In this document: positions 43,050 through 52,296 of the stretch, in pieces
Numbering within the stretch: the first letter of the stretch is position 1
Layout: every line of letters starts with the position of its first letter
NCBI RefSeq assembly: GCF_024643205.1
Contig: NZ_JAMKQJ010000001.1
Location: forward strand, 620,001-684,000
Reading direction: 5' to 3'
Source of the DNA: Parapedobacter tibetensis
Lineage (GTDB): Bacteria > Bacteroidota > Bacteroidia > Sphingobacteriales > Sphingobacteriaceae
DNA: 64,000 nucleotides
Notes under the pieces: generated by a model
What the model saw: only the letters and a program-made list of their open reading frames with translations
What the model was told of the DNA's origin: nothing
Databases searched by the model: none
Translations under genes and position numbers: made by a program

Positions 43050-44517
43050 GTCTTCCGCGATTGCCAATATCGACCGGGATAGGCTTATTAAGTTTATCTT
43101 CAAATCCTTCCACCTTCACCGCTTGCAACTTCCGTGTGGTTTGAGCTTTTGTCCCCATTGTCTTTGCCGCAATGGGCTGTAAACTCGGGTCGATAATACT
43201 CATCGCCCTCGCTAACAGCGGATCATCTAGTGAACCGATGGGTGCCCATGGCAAGTAATCCCACTCGTTGATTTCATATTGAGGATTTAATCCCTCTGGA
43301 TAGTCACCAAATCCGTTCTTATTAGCAATTTTGACAATAATAGGCTGTATACCCCATTCGATTTGCCGCGGATCTCGTTTGTCTACAATCGGGATTGCAC
43401 CTTCGTTCTTGCCAACGGTGGTTTTGCCAATATGTACTACATTGGCATCCGATAGAAACGGTCGGAGATTATTGATAACCAGCTCACTGGCTGAAGCGGA
43501 ATTGCCCGTAGCAATTACATATACTTTCGACAAGTTCAAGTTCAGTGTCTTAATAGCATCAACAACCTGGTCCGCGGACGAAGCTTCATCTGGATCATCA
43601 GAATTACCGCCAAACAATTGATAATAGGTGACAGTCTCATCCCTATAATTGCTGTTGTATTTATACTGGATGAAAGGTTCGTTCTCCTTAAAATTAGCCT
43701 GAATCAATCCCGATAGGATTGCCGCAATCCATATCCCACCGCCACCATTGTACCGTAGATCTAATACCAAGTCATCAATATTAGCTGTCTTAAACTTATT
43801 AAAGGCAGACAATAGCTCGTCGGGCTGATTATTAAGGAAGCGGTTATAAAATAGGTAACCTACTTTTTTGCCTGTAGGCGTAGTAATAACAGAATCCAAG
43901 TGTATGGCCTGCTCTTGAAATCCTTGTATCGGAGTAAGCTCAATCTCTTGGTCGTGAACAATCTGATTATTTTCATTAATATGTGCCAGTTGGACGGTAA
44001 AAGGAGAAGCCCCGTAATACGTATCAAGCACGCTGCGATAATTGCTAATGGTCATCGCTTGGCCGTTGATTTCGGTGATGATATCGCCTCGCTCAATCCC
44101 AGCTTCATCGGCCGGGGAGCCGGCCAGCGCGTATTGAACCGATATGATCACATCACCAGCTTGGTTTATCTGAAGGAGGCCAATACCCAAACCCACTGTC
44201 CTGGAAACACCCGTATTTCCTGCCAACAGATCGTCTGCGAGTTCGATCCACGAAAACCGATCATCCCGATGCAAAATCTTGTCAAAGAAATCCTCCGGTC
44301 CAAGATCGAAATTCAGGTTTCTATCTTCGGGGATGGATGTGTTCCAATAATAAACGTCCCGCATGTTTTCGATTACCCACTTATTGGTTTTTTCGTTCTC
44401 AGACGGTTGGGGTTCTCCCCTGTTCTCTTTTTTACAAGCCCCAGCTAGAAAAAACACCAGAACCAACATCAGTGCCACAGTGCCCCTGTGCCACCGGTTT
44501 AAAAACATTATGTGCAT
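43039..44517 (-). CDS. S41-family C-terminal-processing-type protease, lipoprotein
   Basis: Periplasmic or surface serine protease. Lipobox FFLAGAC precedes KKENRGE. A small N-terminal helical domain (about 40-90) and a PDZ domain (about 120-190: AGIERGDIITEINGQAM) lead to the tail-specific protease core. The catalytic serine is in ATGNSASASELVINNLRPF (about residue 338), with LDLRYNGGG upstream. Starts at 44517 or 44508 are both possible. A -7 box TAAGTTTG at 44546-44539 rules out longer forms. It ends inside lipB. Confidence 0.9.
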   Translation of the reverse strand: MHIMFLNRWHRGTVALMLVLVFFLAGACKKENRGEPQPSENEKTNKWVIENMRDVYYWNTSIPEDRNLNFDLGPEDFFDKILHRDDRFSWIELADDLLAGNTGVSRTVGLGIGLLQINQAGDVIISVQYALAGSPADEAGIERGDIITEINGQAMTISNYRSVLDTYYGASPFTVQLAHINENNQIVHDQEIELTPIQGFQEQAIHLDSVITTPTGKKVGYLFYNRFLNNQPDELLSAFNKFKTANIDDLVLDLRYNGGGGIWIAAILSGLIQANFKENEPFIQYKYNSNYRDETVTYYQLFGGNSDDPDEASSADQVVDAIKTLNLNLSKVYVIATGNSASASELVINNLRPFLSDANVVHIGKTTVGKNEGAIPIVDKRDPRQIEWGIQPIIVKIANKNGFGDYPEGLNPQYEINEWDYLPWAPIGSLDDPLLARAMSIIDPSLQPIAAKTMGTKAQTTRKLQAVKVEGFEDKLNKPIPVDIGNRGRLNR

Positions 44518-44595
44518 AACGAAGAAATAAATATTAATCAAACTTAGCCAAAAATCTCAATAAAACAGGAAAGCGGATAATTTTGTTTTGGTGGC

Positions 44596-45429
44596 TCATT
44601 TCGAAGCATGCCGTTGTCCATATTTAACTTCAATAGGGATATGTGCTTCTCCGCTCATCGACACTGTTTCCAGACTATACACGGCCGTCTCGGTATAGCG
44701 CCCAGCAATCACGATTTCGGTATCACCTCGATGTTCGTCAAACAAATTATACACCAACTCTGGATCATTGTTATCACGTGATAAGTGTGACAGAAAGAGG
44801 TGGCTAAGCTTCGGTGAGCGGCGTTCGATAAACAATTCCAAGGCCTCGGTGTTGGACAAGTGTCCATAACCACCACGAATACGGTTTTTGAGGAAAACGG
44901 GATAACGCCCGCGCATCAGCATATCCACATCGTAGTTGGCTTCTAAAAATACCGCGTCACATTGGCTGAAGTAATCTGTAACCCGCTCACATACCCGCCC
45001 AATATCGGTAAATACACCCGCAGTGAAGCCATCATGCCGGATGACGAAACTATGTGGGTCTGCTGCATCATGCTGTTTTCGGAAGGAGGTAACGGCTAAA
45101 TCACCTATTCCGATGATTTCCAAATCGGCCAACGGATGTAGCAGCCTCTCAGGTATGGCCAACTTGCAAGCCTTCCTTGTATCGTTGGTGAGAAACACGG
45201 GCAGCTGGTACTTATTGGCTAATACACTCAAGCCCTTCACATGGTCGGTATGCTCATGGGAAACGAAGATGGCCTTCACCTGTTGCATAGACAACCCTTG
45301 CCGTGCCATCCGCCGCTCTGTTTCCCGACAGGAAATGCCCGCATCCACTAATACAGCTTCACGCTCATTACCAATATAATAGCAATTACCATTACTGCCT
45401 GAAGCGATTGAACTGACGAAAAGCGGCAT
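44596..45429 (-). CDS. MBL-fold metallo-hydrolase (YycJ/WalJ-like)
   Basis: Metallo-beta-lactamase fold protein with the zinc motif SHEHTDHVKGL (about residues 56-66), the ligand Asp in FTDIG, a catalytic-domain segment EANYD and a distal His in LSHLSRDNN. Length 277 fits the YycJ/WalJ group, which are 5'-to-3' exonuclease-like proteins linked to DNA metabolism in Firmicutes. The exact role here is not known. Monocistronic. Confidence 0.88.
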   Translation of the reverse strand: MPLFVSSIASGSNGNCYYIGNEREAVLVDAGISCRETERRMARQGLSMQQVKAIFVSHEHTDHVKGLSVLANKYQLPVFLTNDTRKACKLAIPERLLHPLADLEIIGIGDLAVTSFRKQHDAADPHSFVIRHDGFTAGVFTDIGRVCERVTDYFSQCDAVFLEANYDVDMLMRGRYPVFLKNRIRGGYGHLSNTEALELFIERRSPKLSHLFLSHLSRDNNDPELVYNLFDEHRGDTEIVIAGRYTETAVYSLETVSMSGEAHIPIEVKYGQRHASK

Positions 45430-45527
45430 AACACAAAGTACGGGGAAAAAAGGCGGATGTGCAACAAAAAAGTGAACCGGTTATTTGCGTTCGTATAATT
45501 TGGTCAAAAAGACCATCTTGGGGTCAA

Positions 45528-46955
45528 TCAACATTCCGGCAAGCTCAGCGGAATATTCACCGCTAACCCCCCGTCGGCAGTTTCCTTATATTTTGCATTC
45601 ATATCCTGCGCAGTCTCCCACATTGTTTTTACAACAGCATCAAGGCTTACTTTGGCTTTATCCGGATTGGACTGCAAAGCCAGCTGCGCAGCCGTGATGG
45701 CTTTGATGGCTCCCATGGTGTTTCGCTCAATACAGGGAATCTGTACCAATCCACCGATGGGGTCGCAGGTAAGTCCGAGGTGGTGCTCCATGGCAATCTC
45801 GGCTGCCATGAGTACCTGTCGTTGTGAGCCCCCCAAACATTCGGTAAGCGCTCCGGCCGCCATAGCTGAAGAAACGCCGATTTCGGCCTGGCACCCCCCC
45901 ATAGCTGCCGATATGGTAGCCCCTTTCTTGAAGATGCTCCCAATTTCTGAAGCTGTAGCAATAAACCGAATAATCTTATCTTCATCGAAACCTTTATGGA
46001 ATACAATGAAATAATGCAATACCGCTGGAATCACACCTGCCGCACCGTTTGTAGGAGCAGTGACCACACGTCCGAATGATGCGTTTTCCTCGTTGACCGC
46101 CAGCGCAAAGCAGCTCACCCAATCCAGCGTATATTGAAATCCGTCTCCTCCTGCGCGGATAGCCGCTACCCAGCTTTCATAATCCGTGTAAGGTTTCCCA
46201 CCAATCAATTTTTTATTGAGCTTGTAAGCACGGCGCTCAACAAGCAATCCTCCTGGAAGCGTACCCATGGTATGACACCCTCGGTAGATGCAATCGCGTA
46301 AGGCGCTGAATATGCGTAAAATACCTTTCTTCGTCTCTTCCTCCGAACGCCATGCCTGCTCATTTTCCAATACCAATTCGGAAATTTTGAGGCCAGTGCG
46401 TATACACCAACCCAACAGCTCGTTGGCGCTCTGAACGGGAAAAGGTAGGTCTATATCCTGATGTGCATGACCGTCATCCCCTTCTTGGACGACAAACCCA
46501 CCTCCGACGGAATAATAGGTTTCGCTGATGGCCGTGCCATCCACCAGCAGTGCTTGGAAGGTAACCGCATTGGGATGGAAAGGAAGGCTTTCTGTATATA
46601 AAAAAAACAGGTCTCCAGCATAGGAAAACGGCACTTCATGCGTTCCACCGAGCATCAGTCGGCGCCGTTGCTTGATTTGTGCTACTTTTGGAGTCACTTC
46701 GTCCACATTAAATGTTACGGGATCATCGCCACTCAGTCCTAGCAACACGGCCACGTCTGTGCCGTGACCAACACCTGTTTTAGCCAATGATCCATAGAGT
46801 AGGATCTTGACGGCTTCGGTTTGCTCCAGCTTACCGCGCTGTACCAGGCTATGAACGAAGCGTTGAGCGGCACGCCATGGGCCAAGCGTATGTGAACTTG
46901 AAGGGCCTATGCCGATTTTAAACATGTCAAATACCGAAATCTGCTCTTTTACCAT
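45528..46955 (-). CDS. sdaA: L-serine ammonia-lyase, iron-sulfur type
   Basis: Single-chain Fe-S serine dehydratase that makes pyruvate and ammonia from L-serine. The N-terminal beta domain starts SVFDMFKIGIGPSSSHTLGPWRAA. The alpha domain has ENASFGRVVTAPTNGAAGVIPAVLHYF, MGGCQAEIGVSSAMAAGALTECLGG and CDPIGGLVQIPCIERN, with the cluster cysteines. The start is ATG 46955 (MVKEQISVFD), since a -7 box (TAACTTTG, 46987-46980) lies between it and the next upstream start. Length 475. Confidence 0.95.
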   Translation of the reverse strand: MVKEQISVFDMFKIGIGPSSSHTLGPWRAAQRFVHSLVQRGKLEQTEAVKILLYGSLAKTGVGHGTDVAVLLGLSGDDPVTFNVDEVTPKVAQIKQRRRLMLGGTHEVPFSYAGDLFFLYTESLPFHPNAVTFQALLVDGTAISETYYSVGGGFVVQEGDDGHAHQDIDLPFPVQSANELLGWCIRTGLKISELVLENEQAWRSEEETKKGILRIFSALRDCIYRGCHTMGTLPGGLLVERRAYKLNKKLIGGKPYTDYESWVAAIRAGGDGFQYTLDWVSCFALAVNEENASFGRVVTAPTNGAAGVIPAVLHYFIVFHKGFDEDKIIRFIATASEIGSIFKKGATISAAMGGCQAEIGVSSAMAAGALTECLGGSQRQVLMAAEIAMEHHLGLTCDPIGGLVQIPCIERNTMGAIKAITAAQLALQSNPDKAKVSLDAVVKTMWETAQDMNAKYKETADGGLAVNIPLSLPEC

Positions 46956-46979
46956 GTGATTGAGTTTGGGGCTTTTCCA

Positions 46980-46987
46980 CAAAGTTA
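46980..46987 (-). promoter_or_regulatory. -7 box TAACTTTG of sdaA
   Basis: It matches TAnnTTTG on the minus strand, 25 bases before ATG 46955. No TTTG at -33. Confidence 0.5.
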
Positions 46988-47050
46988 TGGCTTTATTTCT
47001 GCTTTATGGAGTAAGCGAATGCATTCACTTCATTTAATGCAATATTGCCG

Positions 47051-47080
47051 TTGCATTTCTCAAAAATACCCTTATCTTTG
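47051..47080 (+). promoter_or_regulatory. Promoter of the DUF5684 gene
   Basis: TTG (47051-47053) and TATCTTTG (47073-47080), 19 bases apart. The gene starts 68 bases downstream. Confidence 0.6.
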
Positions 47081-47147
47081 AATTAGTTATGAAAGATCAA
47101 CCATTGATCCTACAATTTATTTAACCTTTTACTAAACATTAAAAACC

Positions 47148-47636
47148 ATGGATAATTATGGAGATTATGACTCAATGAACGGCCTTGGAGCAGGTATGGG
47201 AATAGGGGCTGTGATTCTTTATTTGGCAATTCTTATACTCTACATTGCCGGATTATGGAAAATGTTTGAAAAAGCCGGGAAACCTGGTTGGGCAGCCATC
47301 ATTCCGATTTACAATTTCATTGTCATCGCCGAAATTGTAGGCAAACCGATATGGTGGGGCGTCGTAGCAGCATTGGTGCCCTGTGTGAATATCGTTTTTA
47401 CGATTTGGTTACTCAACCTTTTAATGAAAAGCTTTGGCAAGGAAGTACCTTTGTGGACAATTTTAACGGTATTGTTTGGTTTCATTACCATACCCATCAT
47501 TGGTTTTGGTAGTGACAAATACATCGGCCCTACGGCTGCTGAAGCAACCGGAGGCAATTCGTTCGACCAATTCAAGGACAAGGACTACAAACCTCCTTTC
47601 GGTGACCAAGATAAGCCACAGGATCCTACCGTCTAG
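47148..47636 (+). CDS. DUF5684 domain membrane protein
   Basis: 162 residues with three to four hydrophobic segments (about 18-42, 48-62, 66-90, 100-118). The family block IAGLWKMFEKAGKPGWAAIIPIYNFIVIAEI is followed by KPIWWGVVAALVPCVNIVF. The tail is hydrophilic (DQFKDKDYKPPFGDQDKPQ). Related domains occur next to signal-peptidase-like proteins, but no enzymatic residues are visible. A terminator hairpin follows. Confidence 0.8.
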   Translation: MDNYGDYDSMNGLGAGMGIGAVILYLAILILYIAGLWKMFEKAGKPGWAAIIPIYNFIVIAEIVGKPIWWGVVAALVPCVNIVFTIWLLNLLMKSFGKEVPLWTILTVLFGFITIPIIGFGSDKYIGPTAAEATGGNSFDQFKDKDYKPPFGDQDKPQDPTV

Positions 47637-47658
47637 TATTATAACCAATACCAAGGGA

Positions 47659-47979
47659 TTGGCATTGGTGGTTTGCAGCCTCGAGGGATCCTCTTGGCTG
47701 CAAACCTTTTTATTGCCCTGCCCTTTTAAAGCGGTTACGGATGTCGATTGCCCGGGATGTGGGTTTCAACGTTCATTGTTCGCCTTGGCTCAAGGCAATT
47801 GGGCCGAAAGCTACCAGCTTTATCCCCCCACGATACCGCTGCTCGTGGTGTTTCTATATGCCTTACTCAAATGGGCATTCGGCTTTGATAAGCGGGATAC
47901 CGCTATGAAGATTATGGCTGTGGCTTGTGGATGGTTTGTCATTGGGGTGTACGTGCTGAAATTGTGGAATAGGCATTAA
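47659..47979 (+). CDS. DUF2752 family membrane protein, start uncertain
   Basis: Short membrane protein with the DUF2752 core LPCPFKAVTDVDCPGCGFQRSLFALAQGNW followed by two hydrophobic segments. No ATG precedes the core after the previous stop. In-frame candidates are TTG 47659, TTG 47665, GTG 47668 and TTG 47713. Family comparison suggests a short N-terminal extension, so the start falls in or before the hairpin of the preceding terminator. Function unknown. Confidence 0.7.
   Translation: MALVVCSLEGSSWLQTFLLPCPFKAVTDVDCPGCGFQRSLFALAQGNWAESYQLYPPTIPLLVVFLYALLKWAFGFDKRDTAMKIMAVACGWFVIGVYVLKLWNRH
47670..47711 (+). terminator. Intrinsic terminator hairpin overlapping the start of the DUF2752 gene
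   Basis: GGTTTGCAGCC (47670-47680) and GGCTGCAAACC (47696-47706) form an 11-base GC-rich stem. The loop itself can pair GAGG/CCTC. TTTTT follows. It should end the DUF5684 transcript, yet it lies within the likely coding start of the next gene. Confidence 0.8.
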
Positions 47980-48066
47980 GCCATCAGAAGTCAGCTAATG
48001 GCCGATTATTGATGGTCAACAGCTATTTTTTCCTATCTTTACTGCCTATAAGGTTCTTATACAATT

Positions 48067-49620
48067 ATGAATAATATCCGAGGGTGGCTTTTACTATTGA
48101 TTATTGTCTCTTATTCATCTCATTGTTTTCAGGCTAATGCGGCACTATTCATCGACATACCGCCTAAGCGCGAATTAAGAGGGGTATGGATCGCTACGGT
48201 GGTCAATATTGATTGGCCTTCAGCCGCTGGCCTAGGTGCCGAAAAACAAAAACAGGAACTTATCCAACAATTTGACAACCACCAGCGTGCCGGCATCAAC
48301 GCCGTTATGTTACAGATAAGACCTTCTGCCGATGCCTTCTATGCCAAGAGCAAAGAGCCTTGGAGCCGGTTCCTCAGTGGGAAGCCGGGGCAACAGCCCA
48401 CGCCGTTCTATGATCCGCTTGAATTTGCCATCGAGGAAGCACATAAGCGTGGCATGGAACTGCATGCTTGGATTAACCCCTATCGGGCTACATTTGATTT
48501 GGTGGCCGCTAACACCACGAGCGACCATATCACGCGGCAAAAACCCAATTGGTTTTTCACTTATGGCGGGAAAAAGCTGTTCAATCCGGGTATCCCGGAA
48601 GTGAGGGAATATATCATCAGCATCGTCATGGACGTGGTACATAATTACGATATAGATGGGATACACTTCGATGATTATTTTTACCCTTATCCCGAAGGGG
48701 GCAAGCCTATACCTGATACCGAAACATTTAGGCAATACCCCAATGGCATACATAATGTGGCCGATTGGCGTAGGAACAATGTCAACCTACTCATTCAAAT
48801 GGTTTCAGAAAGTATCCATACGGAAAAGAAATACATCAAATTCGGGATAAGCCCCTTCGGCATCTGGGATAATAAAAAAAATCATCCTCGCGGCTCGGAA
48901 TCATCGGGACTTAGTGGATATCGTCAATTGTATGCCGATGCGTTGAAATGGCTAGAGGAGGGCTGGATCGATTACATTAATCCGCAAATTTACTTCCCCT
49001 TCGGCAATCCTGCGGCGCCTTATGAGGTTTTGGTCGATTGGTGGAGCCAACATACCAACGGAAGACATTTTTACATAGGCCATGCAGCTTATCGTGCCAA
49101 TGAAAATAGGGAAGGTTGGCGTGACCGTAACCAAATCCCAAATCAGGTCCGCTATGCGCGAAAGAATGTCCATACTCAGGGAAGTATCTATTACAGCTCC
49201 AAACACATTAGCAACAATACGGCTGGTCTTCGAGACTCCTTGCAATACGACCTATACCGGTACAAGTCACTTCCTCCAAGCATGCCTTGGCTAGATAGCA
49301 TTGCTCCCGAGCCCCCTTTCGGCCTATTGGCTCGGGTAGCTGAAAACAAAGCATCCATCATCCTGCATTGGCAAACCCCACCCGCTTCTGAAGATGGGGA
49401 TGAGGCATATGGTTATGTGGTATACCGATTTAACGAAGGCGAGGAACTGGACATCAACAATGCCCAAAACATCTTGCATATCACCTATGACAATACGCAA
49501 CTGATGTTTACAGACAACATGGTCCGCAAGAACGGTCACTACCGTTACGTAGTCACTACGATTGACCGGCTTAAGAACGAAAGCGACCCTTCGAACGCGA
49601 GGGAACTGTATATTGAATGA
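48067..49620 (+). CDS. GHL10/DUF187-type (family 10-like) glycosyl hydrolase
   Basis: Exported 517-residue enzyme: signal peptide (about residues 1-25), then a TIM-barrel of the GHL10 family (about 35-370). Family blocks are ELRGVWIATVVNIDWPS, GINAVMLQIRPSADAFY, ELHAWINPYRATF, YDIDGIHFDDYFYPYPEGG and KFGISPFGIWDN. The C-terminal part (about 410-515) is fibronectin III-like (ASIILHWQTPP ... YRYVVTTIDRLKNESDPS). Substrate is probably a cell-wall or surface glycan. Not in a polysaccharide-utilisation locus. Confidence 0.9.
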   Translation: MNNIRGWLLLLIIVSYSSHCFQANAALFIDIPPKRELRGVWIATVVNIDWPSAAGLGAEKQKQELIQQFDNHQRAGINAVMLQIRPSADAFYAKSKEPWSRFLSGKPGQQPTPFYDPLEFAIEEAHKRGMELHAWINPYRATFDLVAANTTSDHITRQKPNWFFTYGGKKLFNPGIPEVREYIISIVMDVVHNYDIDGIHFDDYFYPYPEGGKPIPDTETFRQYPNGIHNVADWRRNNVNLLIQMVSESIHTEKKYIKFGISPFGIWDNKKNHPRGSESSGLSGYRQLYADALKWLEEGWIDYINPQIYFPFGNPAAPYEVLVDWWSQHTNGRHFYIGHAAYRANENREGWRDRNQIPNQVRYARKNVHTQGSIYYSSKHISNNTAGLRDSLQYDLYRYKSLPPSMPWLDSIAPEPPFGLLARVAENKASIILHWQTPPASEDGDEAYGYVVYRFNEGEELDINNAQNILHITYDNTQLMFTDNMVRKNGHYRYVVTTIDRLKNESDPSNARELYIE

Positions 49621-49647
49621 TGGTGTAATAAGGCTTCAAGCTCTCAT

Positions 49648-51357
49648 CTATTTCCCATCCCCATAGCGGAAAAACGCATTTATTGTCACGGGTAATCGTC
49701 CTGAAGGGGTCAGCCTTTTTAAGATAACTTTTGCTGCTGCACGTTGCATGATATCGTCATTTTGATAACATACGAGAATAGATTTGGCCTGTTCGACACC
49801 AGGTAATCCGGCGAGGCTGTATGGATTGGCAAATACACAAAAAACACTATTCATATTGGCCAATTCATTGATGAATAGGCGTATCGTACCATTGTAGTGG
49901 AGGATACTCCTTGGCCGGGATCGGTTGTCATGAAGTGCCACGATGATTTGGCGATATCCACGTAACTCATTGGCTACCATCGCCACATCATTGGCTGTAG
50001 CATTAGGGGATAGCACATAATACATAGGATTGTCAAAGCGCCAGCCAAGCATATTCTGAAATTCGGATATTTCTGTAAGGCCAATGCCGATTATTGCCGT
50101 ACGTTTGGTGTAGTCCAGCGCTTTGATCAAGCTATCGCCCTTGAGCAACGTAACCGATGCGTCGGCCAGCCGTTGATTGAGGGCAGCGGTTTGTGGTCTA
50201 TTGAGATTACCATATAAATTGGTGGTATCTACCTGTTGCATTTGGTCCAAGCCAAGCCAATACTTCGTGGCTAATATCTTCTTCACCCGGACATCTATAT
50301 CGCGCTGTGTCAACCGCTTTTGCTTGATGGCTTGCAACACCATGTTGATAGCCCGTCCGCTATTTTCCGAAAGTTCGAGCAGGTCATTACCAGCGATGAT
50401 GGCACGCACATCGGCTTCGCCATTCCCGAAGTGTTTTACTACGCCTCTCATATCCATGGCATCAGTAAAGGTAAGTCCTTGAAAACCTAAACGGCTTTTG
50501 AGTATATCTGTTATGATATGCTTGGAAATGGACGAGGGGAGGTTAGGCGTGTTATCCAAGCTAGGAATATTCATATGTGCAACCATTACCCCTGATGCTC
50601 CCGCTTTAATTAATTCACGGAAGGGATACATTTCCAACGAATCCAGTCGCCCTGCTGTAAATTTAAGCGTGGGTAAATCATAGTGTGAATCCGTCTCGGT
50701 ATCACCATGCCCCGGGAAATGCTTCAACGACACAACGAGGCCACCGTCCATCATACCTCGCATATAAGCAAGTCCTTTTCGCGTGACATTTTGTTTATCC
50801 TCACCAAACGAACGGAAATTGATTACTGGATTCCGGGGATTATTATTAATATCCACCACCGGGGCAAAATTGATATTCATGCCCAACCGTTTGAAGTCCC
50901 TGGCAATCTCACGCCCCATTTGGTAAATCAACGTCTCGTTCTGTATAGCCCCCAGTGTCATTTGATAAGGAAAGGAGATGGTAGAATCGGGTAACCGCAT
51001 GCCCAATCCCCACTCGCCATCGAAGGCCACCAACAACGGCACCTTAGACAGTCGCTGGTAGCGGTTAATTACCTGCGCATGCCGTTTGGGTCCACCCTGA
51101 AATAGGACCATTCCCCCAAGCTGCTCTCGTTGTACCACCCCCGCCACAGAATCAATATACCGCTGGCCCAAGTTGCTATGCGCACGCACCATGAATAGCT
51201 GCGCTACCTTTTCCTTGTCGCTCAATGTATTGAATACAGAATCCACCCATGCATGTTGCGAATTGATGAACGGGATAAATGCCTCCCGCTGTTGGGTGAA
51301 TGCGGCTGACCACAACAAAACGAAATTGAGTACAATGACGATCTTTTTTTTGAGCAT
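49648..51357 (-). CDS. GH3 family beta-N-acetylhexosaminidase-like enzyme (NagZ-type)
   Basis: Exported glycosidase of 569 residues. The NagZ signature is present: SLKHFPGHGDTETDSHYDLP (about 211-230, with the His of the catalytic dyad) and the nucleophile region GLTFTDAMDMRGV (about 292). A C-terminal GH3 domain (about 390-565) follows: RTAIIGIG and VALHDNRSRP. Role: removes N-acetylglucosamine from muropeptides or related glycans. Unlike many Bacteroidota relatives it lacks a fused beta-lactamase domain. Its upstream region carries a palindrome like that of the neighbouring tetR. Confidence 0.9.
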   Translation of the reverse strand: MLKKKIVIVLNFVLLWSAAFTQQREAFIPFINSQHAWVDSVFNTLSDKEKVAQLFMVRAHSNLGQRYIDSVAGVVQREQLGGMVLFQGGPKRHAQVINRYQRLSKVPLLVAFDGEWGLGMRLPDSTISFPYQMTLGAIQNETLIYQMGREIARDFKRLGMNINFAPVVDINNNPRNPVINFRSFGEDKQNVTRKGLAYMRGMMDGGLVVSLKHFPGHGDTETDSHYDLPTLKFTAGRLDSLEMYPFRELIKAGASGVMVAHMNIPSLDNTPNLPSSISKHIITDILKSRLGFQGLTFTDAMDMRGVVKHFGNGEADVRAIIAGNDLLELSENSGRAINMVLQAIKQKRLTQRDIDVRVKKILATKYWLGLDQMQQVDTTNLYGNLNRPQTAALNQRLADASVTLLKGDSLIKALDYTKRTAIIGIGLTEISEFQNMLGWRFDNPMYYVLSPNATANDVAMVANELRGYRQIIVALHDNRSRPRSILHYNGTIRLFINELANMNSVFCVFANPYSLAGLPGVEQAKSILVCYQNDDIMQRAAAKVILKRLTPSGRLPVTINAFFRYGDGK

Positions 51358-51436
51358 AGCAGCTAAACTTACAAAAACAATACCGATGGCTAATTATCGG
51401 AATTCAAGGCCAATATTAAGTATTATTTATGCGTGT

Positions 51437-51454
51437 TTATGCATGATTGCATAA
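51437..51454. promoter_or_regulatory. Palindrome TTATG-N8-CATAA upstream of the GH3 gene
   Basis: TTATGCA-TGAT-TGCATAA is an exact 7-base inverted repeat with a 4-base centre, 80 bases before the GH3 ATG. Outer half-sites and spacing equal those of the palindrome at the tetR promoter. A weak -7-like box TAATATTG lies at 51418-51411. Confidence 0.6.
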
Positions 51455-51484
51455 TATTGTTGCAGTTTTTTGCATCCCCATGTA

Positions 51485-52024
51485 CTATAGCCCATACTTG
51501 GCTTCCAATAGTCTAGTCAGTTCAGCAGAATGGTTCAGTTCACCATTGGCCTCTTTTTTCCAAAGGATTTCAATAACCAATAAAAGCAATTGTGTTTCCA
51601 GTTCTGGGTTCTCATATCCCAACTCCGCAAAAGCCTTATTGATAATGGGATACACCGGTTTCATAAAAAGTTCATGCTGCTGTTTCGAAAATTCATGGTG
51701 TGAGAGCCGCTCCTGCAGCTTCCAAAATAAAGGCTCTTCATTGACTAGCTCTTTCGGCAAGTTAATCATGCTCCGGAGAAAGCTCTTGGCATCCCGATAG
51801 ATTATCATTCCTTTGTGATGCTGCAATACTCGCCTGTACCCTGACTTGATCAAGTGGAATAATAGGTTGTCTTTATTGCCAAAATGCTTGAAAATAAGAG
51901 CTTCAGATACTCCAGCTTGCTGCGCAATGATTTTAGTGGAGGTATCGATGTAGCCCTTTTCAGCAAATAGCAAGAGCGCCTCCTTCATTATTTTTTCCTT
52001 TCTACTCTCCGCTTTTTGCTTCAT
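51485..52024 (-). CDS. TetR/AcrR family transcriptional regulator
   Basis: 179-residue repressor-type protein. The N-terminal helix-turn-helix (about residues 8-55) reads KIMKEALLLFAEKGYIDTSTKIIAQQAGVSEALIFKHFGNKDNLLFHLI. The C-terminal ligand domain is unrelated to named classes. The start chosen is ATG 52024 (MKQKAESRKEK). The upstream ATG at 52039 would leave almost no leader after the promoter. It is divergent from the outer-membrane receptor gene, and a palindromic operator lies at its own promoter, so autoregulation is likely. Confidence 0.9.
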   Translation of the reverse strand: MKQKAESRKEKIMKEALLLFAEKGYIDTSTKIIAQQAGVSEALIFKHFGNKDNLLFHLIKSGYRRVLQHHKGMIIYRDAKSFLRSMINLPKELVNEEPLFWKLQERLSHHEFSKQQHELFMKPVYPIINKAFAELGYENPELETQLLLLVIEILWKKEANGELNHSAELTRLLEAKYGL

Positions 52025-52048
52025 GATGGGCCTATGCAAAATCCACTA

Positions 52049-52056
52049 CAAATATA
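52049..52056 (-). promoter_or_regulatory. -7 box TATATTTG of tetR
   Basis: It matches TAnnTTTG on the minus strand, 24 bases before ATG 52024. The palindrome at 52068-52087 covers the -20 to -35 region. Confidence 0.6.
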
Positions 52057-52067
52057 TTATTCTTTTG

Positions 52068-52087
52068 CTTATGACACGCGTCATAAG
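52068..52087. promoter_or_regulatory. Palindromic operator at the tetR promoter
   Basis: CTTATGAC-ACGC-GTCATAAG is an exact 8-base inverted repeat with a 4-base centre, of the size bound by TetR dimers. It overlaps the -33 region of the tetR promoter, so bound repressor would block its own gene. Confidence 0.75.
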
Positions 52088-52296
52088 GAGCAATTGCTTC
52101 CGTTCTTTGCAAGACTAAGCGAGCCAACCCTCTTTTTCGATTAGCGAGGTATAAAGGGATATGATGCGGATTCCGCTTAACGAATTATCAGTTTACCGGC
52201 TTAGGAAACCAAGTTGTAACATTACCTTTACGATTAAACCATCGCCTCCATATGCTATCTTAACTTATTGAACTGTTCACAGATACTAAAACATAC

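Noticed and set aside
47984..48025. Possible further heptamer tract after DUF2752
   Set aside because: Units (tcagaag, tcagcta, atggccg, attattg, atggtca, acagcta) share too little. At most a decayed tract, so it is not listed as a feature.
48034..48041. TATCTTTA before the GHL10 gene as a promoter
   Set aside because: One mismatch in the -7 box and no TTG at the -33 distance; too weak to list.
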